DNA of 64,000 bases from Acidobacteriaceae bacterium KBS 83 (GTDB lineage: Bacteria > Acidobacteriota > Terriglobia > Terriglobales > Acidobacteriaceae). A program made the translations under genes and the position numbers. Every line of letters begins with the position of its first letter. Positions within the stretch are counted from its first letter, which is position 1. The DNA is taken from contig KB906735.1 in the NCBI GenBank assembly GCA_000381585.1, positions 146,242 to 210,241 of the forward strand. The letters run 5' to 3'. This document shows, piece by piece, positions 10,455-18,318 of this stretch. The notes under the pieces are model-generated. The model was given only the letters and a program-made list of their open reading frames with translations, searched no databases and had not been told where the DNA came from.

Positions 10455-11510
10455 CTACTGCGCCGGTTGCAGCCAACCGCTTGGCGTAGAACGCGAGATC
10501 TGAAGCTCTTCCTCACTCATATCAATTGGAATGTCCGCAAAGAGCGGAGTGCTGAGATATCGCTCCCCGGTGTCGGGCAACATGCAGAGAATTGTCGATC
10601 CCTTGGGAGCATCTGCCGCTACACGCAAGGCCGCCGCGAACGTCGCGCCGGAGGTGATTCCCACGAAGATGCCCTCTTTGCGAGCGAGTTCCCTGCTCCA
10701 ACGCATCGCTTCTGTGTTTGGAATTCGTAGGATCTCATTGACCTTGTTCGTCGCCATCGCGTCCGCCGTGAGCTTCGGGACGAAGTCCGGACTCCAACCC
10801 TGTAGAGGGTGCGGTTTCCACACCGGGTGACTTGCCGCGGCGGATCCATCCGCGTTTCGCTGCTGCGCGAGTCCGCTCGAGAGCATGGGCGCGTCATCTG
10901 GTTCGCAAACGATGATCTTCGTGTCAGGGCGCTCATTCGCAAGCACTCGCGCTACACCTTTCAGGGTTCCCCCAGTGCCAAAACCTGTGACCCAGTAGTC
11001 CAGCCGTTGTCCTTGAAAATCCTCCAGGATTTCTTTGGCTGTCGTTCTGGAGTGCATGTCCGCATTGGCCTCATTTTCGAACTGGCGTGTCAGAAACCAG
11101 CCATGTGTCTCCGCAAGCTCGATTGCCTTGGCTACCATGCCCAGACCTCTTCCCGCAGCCGGTGTAAGAACCACCTTCGCGCCCAAGAAACGCATCAGTT
11201 TGCGCCGCTCCACGCTGAAGGTTTCTGCCATGGTCACGACAAGTGGGTATCCCTTCTGCGCGCACACCATTGCTAGTCCGATTCCAGTATTGCCGCTGGT
11301 CGCCTCGATCACCGTCTGCCCCGGCTTGAGTCGTCCGTTCCTCTCCGCGTCCTCAATCACGCCTAGCGCAAGACGATCTTTTACCGAGCCGAGCGGATTG
11401 AAAGCCTCGACCTTTACGAAAAGATTGATGTCGGGCGGCGCAAGCCGGTTGATTCTGACGACGGGAGTGTTACCCACTGTTTCGAGGATGTTGGCATAGA
11501 TACGTCCCAT
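10455..11510 (-). CDS. cysK: Cysteine synthase A (O-acetylserine sulfhydrylase)
   Basis: A 351-residue cytoplasmic PLP enzyme that joins O-acetylserine and sulfide to make cysteine. NPLGSVKDR holds the PLP lysine (K44), EATSGNTGIGLAM is the substrate-loop TSGNTG motif, and VTGFGTGGTLKG is the phosphate-binding glycine loop. It is longer than the common ~310-residue CysK because of an insertion around residues 215-250 (LAQQRNADGSAAASHPVWK), a variant known in CysK-like proteins. A cystathionine beta-synthase-like or CysM activity cannot be excluded by eye. GGGGAAA lies just upstream of the ATG. It is not linked to the cys operon 25 kb away but would use its product. Confidence 0.88.
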   Translation of the reverse strand: MGRIYANILETVGNTPVVRINRLAPPDINLFVKVEAFNPLGSVKDRLALGVIEDAERNGRLKPGQTVIEATSGNTGIGLAMVCAQKGYPLVVTMAETFSVERRKLMRFLGAKVVLTPAAGRGLGMVAKAIELAETHGWFLTRQFENEANADMHSRTTAKEILEDFQGQRLDYWVTGFGTGGTLKGVARVLANERPDTKIIVCEPDDAPMLSSGLAQQRNADGSAAASHPVWKPHPLQGWSPDFVPKLTADAMATNKVNEILRIPNTEAMRWSRELARKEGIFVGITSGATFAAALRVAADAPKGSTILCMLPDTGERYLSTPLFADIPIDMSEEELQISRSTPSGWLQPAQ

Positions 11511-11644
11511 CGATTTCCCCCACAGGCACGCAAAAATTCGGCTTCTTGTGTGGATTCAAGAATACGCGAAGCGTCAGCCTGTCATCAGTTGAGAGAGTGC
11601 CGTCAGAACAGCACCCGAACAATCCCGCAGTTCTCGTCGCGGAA

Positions 11645-12733
11645 CTATTGCGGCCGGGCAGAATCAGCCTCCGTTGCGGGTCCCGAAGAGAGGCCCGAAG
11701 CCAGTTGCGCCGTTTGCAGCAGGCGGTATCCGTCGCGGGTCCGGATGTGGTATTTCTGCAGATCTTTGCCTGCAAGTTTCACGGTGATTCGCCGCCAGCC
11801 TCGGTTTGGATTCGCCGCCGGGTAGTAAGTCAGCGTATAGAGATGTGCGAGGTCGTCACGGATAGAAGCGAAGGCGCGGGCCTCATCCTTCCAGCTCTTC
11901 GCGAAGTAGGCCTTGCCCCCGGTCGCTTTGCTCATACGTTCAAAGACGGCGGTGGATACCGGTTCATCGTGCGCGATTTGCGTGCTGATCATGTAAATGA
12001 TCGTTCCCGTGGACTGCGCCAGTTCCGCCACATCCTCTGGTGGCACGAGACTCGCATTGTCCGGGCCATTGGAGAAGACCACGATCACTTTGCGCCCGGT
12101 GTAGTGCGCCGTGTCCTTCACCGTAAGCAAGAGACAGTTATACAGCGCAGCGTCATCACCGGCGACGGTGCTACGCACTCCGCGCAGAACCTGATCGCGA
12201 TCCGCCGTGAGCGTCGCCGCCCGCGACAGGTCGCGGCTGTAGGAATAAAAGGCGATCTTGTTCGCGTCTTCCAGCGAGCGAACGAAGTCGGCAATCGAAT
12301 CCTGCGCAAAAGCGAATCCTCGATACATGTAGTTGCTGGTATCAAAAAGAATGAAGACGTTGGCGCCCGTAAGCTGGCCAAACGGAGACTGCCCCTCTGA
12401 GTTCGCACGATGAGACTGGCCTGACTCGGAGCCCGTCGACGCGGCTTCTGTCAGCGAAGCACCTGGGGGGACATCGATCAAGCTGCGCGTTGGACCATTG
12501 CCCTCCTCAAATGTCGCAATTCTCTGCGGTATCTTGTCCTCGGCGACGATGAAATCCTGGGGATTGAGGCTGGGAATATATCGGCCCTTGCTGTCGGTAA
12601 CGGCCACATTTAACTGCACAAGGTTCACATTCACAAGAATGCGCCCGTTATCGTCCTGTGCCCTTGCGCGCATGCCCGCCTGGGTGCATAAGCCTAGCGA
12701 GATCAAGAGGAAGAGAAAGTATCGTTTGCACAT
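11645..12733 (-). CDS. VWFA-related (acidobacterial type) exported protein
   Basis: A 362-residue protein with a signal peptide (residues 1-25) followed by the N-terminal beta domain typical of acidobacterial VWFA-related proteins (VNVNLVQLNVAVTDSKG…, LNPQDFIVAED). The von Willebrand A domain starts near residue 122 (GANVFILFDTSNYMYRG). The MIDAS motif DxSxS is present as D131-T-S133-N-Y135, so its second serine is Tyr and metal binding may be altered. VVFSNGPDN is the later metal-loop region. The C-terminus (RRITVKLAGKDLQKYHIRTRDGY) is the conserved tail of this family. The family is abundant in Acidobacteria and its function is not established. It follows the 1,022-residue exported protein by nine bases, so the two form an operon. 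Confidence 0.85.
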   Translation of the reverse strand: MCKRYFLFLLISLGLCTQAGMRARAQDDNGRILVNVNLVQLNVAVTDSKGRYIPSLNPQDFIVAEDKIPQRIATFEEGNGPTRSLIDVPPGASLTEAASTGSESGQSHRANSEGQSPFGQLTGANVFILFDTSNYMYRGFAFAQDSIADFVRSLEDANKIAFYSYSRDLSRAATLTADRDQVLRGVRSTVAGDDAALYNCLLLTVKDTAHYTGRKVIVVFSNGPDNASLVPPEDVAELAQSTGTIIYMISTQIAHDEPVSTAVFERMSKATGGKAYFAKSWKDEARAFASIRDDLAHLYTLTYYPAANPNRGWRRITVKLAGKDLQKYHIRTRDGYRLLQTAQLASGLSSGPATEADSARPQ

Positions 12734-12742
12734 AGTAGTCGC

Positions 12743-15700
12743 CTAGTGGCCCGAACCTTCCGTGGTTATTTGCAATGAGGCAATCTTGCCTTCCCGGAAC
12801 TCGTCGCCGGTTTCTTGCATGGCGCGTTGCACGGCAGACCAGTCTTCGAGGTCTGTCGCAAATATCTTCGCGATCATACGGCGAGTCAGCTCAGGAACCA
12901 TTCGGTTGAGCATGACGGGGGAATAGCCCATTTCATCTGCCAGGCGCGCCCAATAAAGGTTGGTGGAATCCCAGGACTCTCCAAACAACCGGCTGTCCTC
13001 TCCACCGGAAGCAGGGAACGGTTTCACGCTTAACAACTCCAACGAATAGGTCTGCGCAAGTATCGGATGCGGAGTCCCGAAGTCCTGCGAGAGGCGAACG
13101 AAGCTGGTCTCCGTAGAATGCCTATGCTGCAGAGATTCCAACTCATGGCTGGCTGGCCCGAAAGACGCAACATCCTCGTCAGGGAATTTCTCACGAAATC
13201 CAGAAGCCAGGTAGAAGTTGTCTGCCGGCAGAAGGACAGGACGCGACCCCGCGCGAAATGATGAGTCGGTCTGCTCCAGCCGCTGCGGTGTCATCCGCTC
13301 CGAAAGAATCGATAGCGCTTTGCTTCGCAGCTGTTCGTTGGCAACGGACGCCGCCAGGATCTCCTCTCCTGACCGCTGGTACAGCGCCACTGCGTGCAGC
13401 TCATTCGAGCTGATGTTCCACCACCGCGGCAGCATCGCGCTCACCAGCAGGTCCGGAACAACTTCCTTCCAGATCAGTGCTTGAACGTTCTCCGGAGCGA
13501 TGAAGTCCTGCTCGGCCGCAGCCAGTGCGTAAGGTAAATCCGTCAGCGAGCCGATCAGGTACGCGCCCCCGCCTGCCGGCGTGCCGATTCCGAACAGTTC
13601 CGGTGTCTCCCATGGCCGTTCTGCGCCCACGATCGAAAATCCCGAGAAATCATGGGAGCGCACGAAGAGTGGATTGTTGTGCAGCACCTGCGCCCCAGGT
13701 GGTTCATAGTAGGCATAATTCAAACCGACCAGCGTGTCCCGCACGAACGGCGCAAGTTCACTCCGCCCCGCCTCCAGTTGTGCGCGGGAAGCGGAGGTTT
13801 TTAGTGTCTTCGTCAGGTCAGTCTTGATCTGCAATTCCGCGTGCCGGCTGCTGTAAATCGTCGGCGCCCACTCCACCTTTTCGTTCTTCGTGAATATTTG
13901 TTGCGGCATCTCAAATCCATGCAGGTCTTCAGCGAGCGGCACCAACTTGTCGCCGCCTCCTGCACCACGCTCCATCTGCTGTATGCCGTCGCTCAGGGCA
14001 AACAGCGTGTCCAGAGACACCAGTTGCTGGTCTTCGAGCACTGCGCCCATACGACGGGCCAGCTCTGCATGCACCCGCTGGCCGTTGGGGCTTTCCTGCA
14101 CAGGGCCGGCCAGCAGTTCGATCAGGTCATACTGAGACCAGCTTCGCTTGCCGCCCGCCGCGACCATGAGGGCGCCAAGCGACTGGTGCGACGCGTCCAG
14201 TAGTTGCGTCGACGATGCGATTTTCGCGAAGGGCTCGATCGTTTTTTGCCATGACGCATTCAATTCGGCCTTCGGGATCTGCTTCTGCCGCGCCAGAATT
14301 TGCCAGAGCCCCACGTTCGCCTGAAAGGTCCCGAGCGTGTTGCCGCGAAGTGCCAGGTGCGGAATTCCGTTGATCGAGTCGGCCACGGTGAGGAAACGGG
14401 CGATCGACTCTTCGCTCAACTGCGGAAACTCGGAGAAGATTAGATACCAGCGGCCATACTGCGGATACTTCGCGGCAAGCAGTCCGACCGTTGGCGCAGA
14501 CAAATGTCGCTCCGACGGACGCACTCTATCCAGTTCGCTAATCGTCAGATAAATTTGCAGCGGCCCATTGTCCGTCGGGACGCGCGACGCTGCGACCATC
14601 GCCTCGAGCAGCTGTTCCTGATTGCCCCATCGACGCGCGCGCTTGTTCCAGTCGCGAATGATCTTCGAATCGACCTTCTGCTTTGGCAGGTTCCTCCACG
14701 CCGCCAGATTGCCGGGAACGTGCGGATCACCATTTGGATCCCACTGGACTCTGGTGAACAACACCAGCAACGATGGCGCCTTGCGAAAGGCGGCGTTGGC
14801 AGCATGCTCTTCCGGATCCGGAGACCGAAACGCCTCGTAAAGCGGTTTTAGTCGCGCGCTTTCTGTAAGGTGCGCCTGCTGTGTGGGATTCACGCGCGCC
14901 ACCGCGTCGTAATAGGCCGCAAGCCAACCGTTATCTTTTTCAAGGAGATGAAGCACGAAGTCTCCCGAAGATTCCGGACTGGCTCCCACCAGGCTCTTCC
15001 AAGTCGACTCAGCCGCCGTTCCCCCGGGGACGAGAACGTGCCCGTTGCGAATACATATCTGAGTTCCGTAAAAATCGAGCACCCCGCCGTAGGGGAGCAG
15101 TCTGCTTAATCCCGGCGAGCGTGCGAGAGACAGCCGGGTCTCGTCATCCAGCTTGGCAAAGGCCCAATAGAGCCGGGCGACCAATCGGTCGCGGACCAGG
15201 ACATCGATCAGGTTCGGGTTACGTCTCGCATGGTCGCTACCGAGCTGGCTCCAATCGCTTTCATGAAGCAGCACCGGCACCCGCGAAACCGGGAAGGGAT
15301 ATGTGAACGGAGTATTCTTCCGCAGATCCCCTTCGAGCTCCGTTAAAGGAAATCCTGAATCGATGGTCAGGAATGCTCGTTCCGAGTCGGAGGTCATCAA
15401 AAAGACCTCTTTCTGCCCGCATCCTGATCTCAACCGGTATCCCAGGATCTGCAACAGCGTTGCAGAATGATCGCAGTCGGCAATATGAATTACGCCGTGG
15501 GAGTCAGCAAGGCTCTGAAGCTCTCGTGCCTGTTGTAGGTAGCGGTCGACCAAAATCAGAAACTCTGTGGGCCTACCGTTTTCGTAACCCTGGGTGAAGA
15601 CATTGCGCGCGAAGAGCGGCAGAACTTTTTCTACAGGGACCTTCTGGCTGATCGCGGCCATGCGCTCAAACGAGCGCAGCGGGCCAGGGATAATGACCGT

Positions 15701-15811
15701 TTGCTGCGGGGCCGCAGTCGGCGTTGTCCCGCCAAAGCAGTCGTCGGCGTTGAAGCACAGAAATACAAAGACAACCAGAGAAGCGTTGAGCGCACGAAGA
15801 GGGCGGTTCAT
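12743..15811 (-). CDS. Large exported protein of unknown function (1,022 aa)
   Basis: A signal peptide covers residues 1-27. The remainder is a long soluble protein without transmembrane helices, without obvious repeats and without a motif I recognise. Its composition is that of a large alpha-rich periplasmic protein (many A/L/R/E segments). Residues ~100-190 include GVIHIADCDHSATLLQILGYRLRSGC and surrounding strands that might form an N-terminal domain. The start is the ATG at 15811 with GAGG upstream. The gene is immediately upstream of the VWFA-related protein, suggesting that the two act together at the cell surface. I cannot assign a function. Confidence 0.8.
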   Translation of the reverse strand: MNRPLRALNASLVVFVFLCFNADDCFGGTTPTAAPQQTVIIPGPLRSFERMAAISQKVPVEKVLPLFARNVFTQGYENGRPTEFLILVDRYLQQARELQSLADSHGVIHIADCDHSATLLQILGYRLRSGCGQKEVFLMTSDSERAFLTIDSGFPLTELEGDLRKNTPFTYPFPVSRVPVLLHESDWSQLGSDHARRNPNLIDVLVRDRLVARLYWAFAKLDDETRLSLARSPGLSRLLPYGGVLDFYGTQICIRNGHVLVPGGTAAESTWKSLVGASPESSGDFVLHLLEKDNGWLAAYYDAVARVNPTQQAHLTESARLKPLYEAFRSPDPEEHAANAAFRKAPSLLVLFTRVQWDPNGDPHVPGNLAAWRNLPKQKVDSKIIRDWNKRARRWGNQEQLLEAMVAASRVPTDNGPLQIYLTISELDRVRPSERHLSAPTVGLLAAKYPQYGRWYLIFSEFPQLSEESIARFLTVADSINGIPHLALRGNTLGTFQANVGLWQILARQKQIPKAELNASWQKTIEPFAKIASSTQLLDASHQSLGALMVAAGGKRSWSQYDLIELLAGPVQESPNGQRVHAELARRMGAVLEDQQLVSLDTLFALSDGIQQMERGAGGGDKLVPLAEDLHGFEMPQQIFTKNEKVEWAPTIYSSRHAELQIKTDLTKTLKTSASRAQLEAGRSELAPFVRDTLVGLNYAYYEPPGAQVLHNNPLFVRSHDFSGFSIVGAERPWETPELFGIGTPAGGGAYLIGSLTDLPYALAAAEQDFIAPENVQALIWKEVVPDLLVSAMLPRWWNISSNELHAVALYQRSGEEILAASVANEQLRSKALSILSERMTPQRLEQTDSSFRAGSRPVLLPADNFYLASGFREKFPDEDVASFGPASHELESLQHRHSTETSFVRLSQDFGTPHPILAQTYSLELLSVKPFPASGGEDSRLFGESWDSTNLYWARLADEMGYSPVMLNRMVPELTRRMIAKIFATDLEDWSAVQRAMQETGDEFREGKIASLQITTEGSGH

Positions 15812-16269
15812 TGCGGGTACCTCTTCGGAACTTTGGACTTACGACAACTCAGGCCGACTGAAAGTTGCCGATCCCACGGAACTGGCGGAGGCAAACAGCT
15901 GGTAATCGTCAGTGCCTTGCAGACTGGCTTGAACTCACACTACATCCTGTTGTCTCCCAGTTCCATCGTCCGAAAAGATATACCATCGGAAGCCCGAGTC
16001 AAGGGCTTTCGTTGACTCGGTCCGGTAAATGACATTCCCGTGACATTCAGAGGGCCTTGGAGCCTGGCCGAATGGAGAAACAAACGATTCGCCGCCCCTA
16101 AAAGCCCGGCTTGGCGATCTCCAGCGTTTCGTCCCAGCGCCTCTCGGAATGAGTAATCTGGGTCACTTCGCGGCCGGCTTCCTCTATATCTTCACTGCCG
16201 GGTCGGGTCAGATCGCGGTAAGGGCCACCCCTTCGAAACCACGCGACTTAGAATCTAAGGTGGAGTTCG
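15812..16269. other. Divergent intergenic region
   Basis: 460 bp between the minus-strand exported-protein operon and the plus-strand heme A synthase gene. No convincing gene. It holds the inverted repeat at 15994-16020 and must contain promoters for both directions, which I could not place confidently. Confidence 0.5.
15994..16020. repeat. Nine-base inverted repeat in divergent promoter region
   Basis: Arms CCGAGTCAA and TTGACTCGG are perfectly complementary with a nine-base loop. It is about 183 bp upstream of the 1,022-aa protein gene and 250 bp upstream of ctaA. There is no following T-run, so an operator is more likely than a terminator. No regulator is suggested by the sequence. Confidence 0.35.
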
Positions 16270-17292
16270 ATGGCTACGGGTGCGGTGCAGGCAGGGGTTA
16301 CGAGCGGGACTGGCGAGCGTGCCGGGGGCGGCGCGTGGCTGCGGCGGTTCGCGTGGGCGGTGGTGGTCTATAACGTGCTGGTGATCGTCTGGGGCGCCGT
16401 GGTGCGGGCCACCGGGTCTGGCGCGGGATGCGGGGACCATTGGCCGCTGTGCAACGGGCAGGTGGTGCCGCTGAATCCGCGAGTGGCGACGATGATCGAG
16501 TTTACGCACCGCATGATGAGCGGCGGGACGCTGGTGCTGATTGTGGCGCTGGTGGTGTGGGTGTTTCGCGGGACGGTGGAGCGGCATTTAGCGCGCACAT
16601 TCGCTGTTGCCGGACTGCTGCTGACACTGAACGAGGCGGTGCTGGGTGCGTTGCTGGTGAAGTTGGGGCTGACGGCGACGAGCACGTCGCCGCTGCGGCC
16701 GCCGATGCTGGCACTGCACCTTTCAAATACGCTGCTGCTGTTGGGAGCGCTGGCGTTGACGGCGCATTTCCTGGGGCGCCGGGCCACGGTAGTACGCGGG
16801 GCGGTTCGGTTAGAGCACAGGCTCCCCGCGTTAACCGGGCTGCTGGCCGCGATGGCGATCGGAGTGACGGGATCGCTGGCGGCGCTGGGGGACACGCTCT
16901 TTCCTTCTACTTCGCTCCGGAGTGCGCTGGCGGCGGACTTTTCTTCTTCTGCGGAGTGGCTGGTGCGACTGCGGATCCTGCATCCGGCGAGCGCGGTGGT
17001 GGCCGGGGCTTTCATTCTGTGGCTACTTTGGCGCGCGGTGTTTGTTAGCCGGGACGGGGAGCGTCCGGACGGAAGCATCCGGCGGCTTGGGCTTTGGCTG
17101 GCAGGGCTGCTGGGGTTTCAATTTCTGCTGGGTGGGCTGGATGTCCTGCTGCGCGCGCCGGTGTGGATGCAGGTTTTGCACCTGGCGGGGGCGGATGCTT
17201 TCTGGTGTGTATTGGTGGTGTTAACCGCCACGGTGACGGTGATTGCGATGGAACGACCCCACCCATCTGGGCTCAGAGAACAGGACTCGTAG
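16270..17292 (+). CDS. ctaA: Heme A synthase (CtaA/COX15)
   Basis: A 340-residue polytopic membrane protein that oxidises the C8 methyl of heme O to the formyl group of heme A for aa3-type oxidases. It has about eight transmembrane helices in two homologous halves. Features seen are the cysteine pair C54-GDHWPL-C61 in the first extracytoplasmic loop, EFTHR with E77 and H80, the second heme-ligand-type histidine in LALHLSNTLLLL, and the second-half histidines in ILHPASAVV and VLHLAGADAFW. GTGGAG precedes the ATG by a few bases. The protoheme IX farnesyltransferase and oxidase genes are not in the window. Base composition is markedly G-rich compared with the preceding 16 kb. Confidence 0.93.
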   Translation: MATGAVQAGVTSGTGERAGGGAWLRRFAWAVVVYNVLVIVWGAVVRATGSGAGCGDHWPLCNGQVVPLNPRVATMIEFTHRMMSGGTLVLIVALVVWVFRGTVERHLARTFAVAGLLLTLNEAVLGALLVKLGLTATSTSPLRPPMLALHLSNTLLLLGALALTAHFLGRRATVVRGAVRLEHRLPALTGLLAAMAIGVTGSLAALGDTLFPSTSLRSALAADFSSSAEWLVRLRILHPASAVVAGAFILWLLWRAVFVSRDGERPDGSIRRLGLWLAGLLGFQFLLGGLDVLLRAPVWMQVLHLAGADAFWCVLVVLTATVTVIAMERPHPSGLREQDS

Positions 17293-17390
17293 AGTAGGCC
17301 ACCTGGTTGGCGATCATCTGATTTCTGCGGTTTCCGGACTTTTCAGAATGGGCACCAACTCAGCGGGGTCACATTACTCCCACCCCATCC

Positions 17391-17407
17391 CCTCCCGGTA
17401 CGGGAGG
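17391..17407. repeat. Short palindrome CCTCCCGGTACGGGAGG
   Basis: Seven-base GC-rich arms with a three-base centre, 100 bp downstream of ctaA. It may be an RNA hairpin of the ctaA 3' region or an intergenic repeat family. No T-run follows. Confidence 0.4.
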
Positions 17408-17455
17408 CACCATGATAAGTCATTACGAATCATCGAGTTAGAAGGCATTCCGAGA

Positions 17456-17510
17456 GCTAAAGTCGTCTTCCCAAAGAACTTACGGCTAAAGTCGTCTTCC
17501 CAAAGAACTT
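17456..17510 (+). repeat. Tandem direct repeat, 26-bp unit, two copies
   Basis: Two exact 26-bp copies (17456-17481 and 17485-17510) beginning GCTAAAGTCGTC and ending AAAGAACTT are separated by three bases. They lie in the noncoding gap between ctaA and the bidirectional terminator. Only two copies are present and the spacer is three bases, so this is not a CRISPR array. Confidence 0.7.
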
Positions 17511-17580
17511 GGCCTCTAAATTCGGTGATGCCTCTCTCTCCTCTCTGACGATGGGCATTTCGGTGACCCGCAGAAATCAA

Positions 17581-17608
17581 AACGCCCGCGAGGGTCGCGG
17601 GCGTTTTT
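17581..17608. terminator. Strong bidirectional intrinsic terminator
   Basis: A perfect ten-base stem AACGCCCGCG / CGCGGGCGTT with a five-base loop is followed on the plus strand by a T-run. On the minus strand it is followed by TTTTGATTT. It sits between the plus-strand ctaA region and the minus-strand small-protein genes and can end transcripts from both sides. Confidence 0.85.
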
Positions 17609-17731
17609 GTTTCGCTCTATTTCCAGTGTAGCGAAATGGAAGGGGTAAATTGGCAGAGTTTTTCAAAAATGTCTCAGTCGTAGTTCCAAATTGAAACTGC
17701 CTTCGGGCCGGGATGGGCTTTGTACATTCAG

Positions 17732-17893
17732 TTAGGATTGGACTTTCAGCCTGGGTGTATTCAGCGGTTGCGGAACTTTCGACATGGTGCCGACAGCAGC
17801 CTCTTCAAGGTCAGCATTCTGGGTGGCTGCGGGCTGCTTCGGTTCTTCGGGAGTACTGTTCTGGAGGATCTCGCGATCAGGTCTTAACGTCAT
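17732..17893 (-). CDS. Small hypothetical protein (53 aa), paralogue of next gene
   Basis: Found by reading the minus strand. ATG at 17893 (a GA-rich stretch lies about nine bases upstream), TAA at 17732. The peptide is hydrophilic, proline- and glutamine-rich, and ends NTPRLKVQS. The 95-residue protein encoded just upstream has NTPTLKVQGSM near its C-terminus, in a similar DNA context: both genes are followed on the minus strand by AAAGCCCATCCCGGC. I therefore read it as a shortened or diverged relative rather than random frame. Function unknown; cytoplasmic by lack of signal. Confidence 0.5.
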   Translation of the reverse strand: MTLRPDREILQNSTPEEPKQPAATQNADLEEAAVGTMSKVPQPLNTPRLKVQS

Positions 17894-17964
17894 ACGGTTG
17901 TCTCACTCTCTTGAAATTTAGTGGATGGATTTCCTAGAGTTGGCCCTCTTTTATTCGTCCTCGT

Positions 17965-17995
17965 GCCCATCCCAACGCCTGCCGGGATGGGCTTT
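17965..17995. terminator. Hairpin GCCCATCCC/GGGATGGGC
   Basis: Nine-base perfect arms with a ten-base loop, followed on the plus strand by TTTGCTCT. It lies just downstream of the 95-residue small protein gene on the minus strand. A T-run is weak on either side, so it may be a processing or stabilising hairpin rather than an efficient terminator. Confidence 0.5.
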
Positions 17996-18010
17996 GCTCT
18001 CAACAAGCCG

Positions 18011-18298
18011 CTAGTATTTCCCAGTTGGCATTGAGCCCTGGACCTTCAGCGTTGGAGTATTTCCAGTGGGTCCCGTTTGATACGTATGGTCCCCAATGCT
18101 CGCCGTGGCCAGCACCGACGCGTCTTTTTCACCTGCCTTGCCATTTCCCTGCGCCGGAACCTCATACGAGTCATCAGGACAGACCCCAGTAAGTCCGGAA
18201 GCCTTGACCTTATTCGGGCCCGTGTTTTTCCACTTGAACGGCTCTCCCTGAGTAACAGTGCCGCCTAATTCAACATCGATCTTGATCTCATGCCCCAT
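18011..18298 (-). CDS. Small hypothetical protein (95 aa)
   Basis: A hydrophilic protein with an ATG at 18298 and a strong GGGGGA ribosome site eight bases upstream. It reads like a small beta-rich domain (EIKIDVELGGTVTQGEPFKWKN…, DHTYQTGPTGNTPTLKVQG) and has a single Cys (in GVCPDD). No signal peptide. No family is recognised. It begins 20 bases after the stop of the TPR kinase gene on the same strand, so co-transcription is likely, which makes it a candidate partner or substrate of the kinase. The C-terminal motif recurs in the next small gene. Confidence 0.7.
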   Translation of the reverse strand: MGHEIKIDVELGGTVTQGEPFKWKNTGPNKVKASGLTGVCPDDSYEVPAQGNGKAGEKDASVLATASIGDHTYQTGPTGNTPTLKVQGSMPTGKY

Positions 18299-18318
18299 CG
18301 AAAATCCCCCTAAACGAT

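Noticed and set aside
17456-17510. CRISPR array
   Set aside because: Only two repeats, separated by three bases, with no spacer-length gaps and no cas genes.
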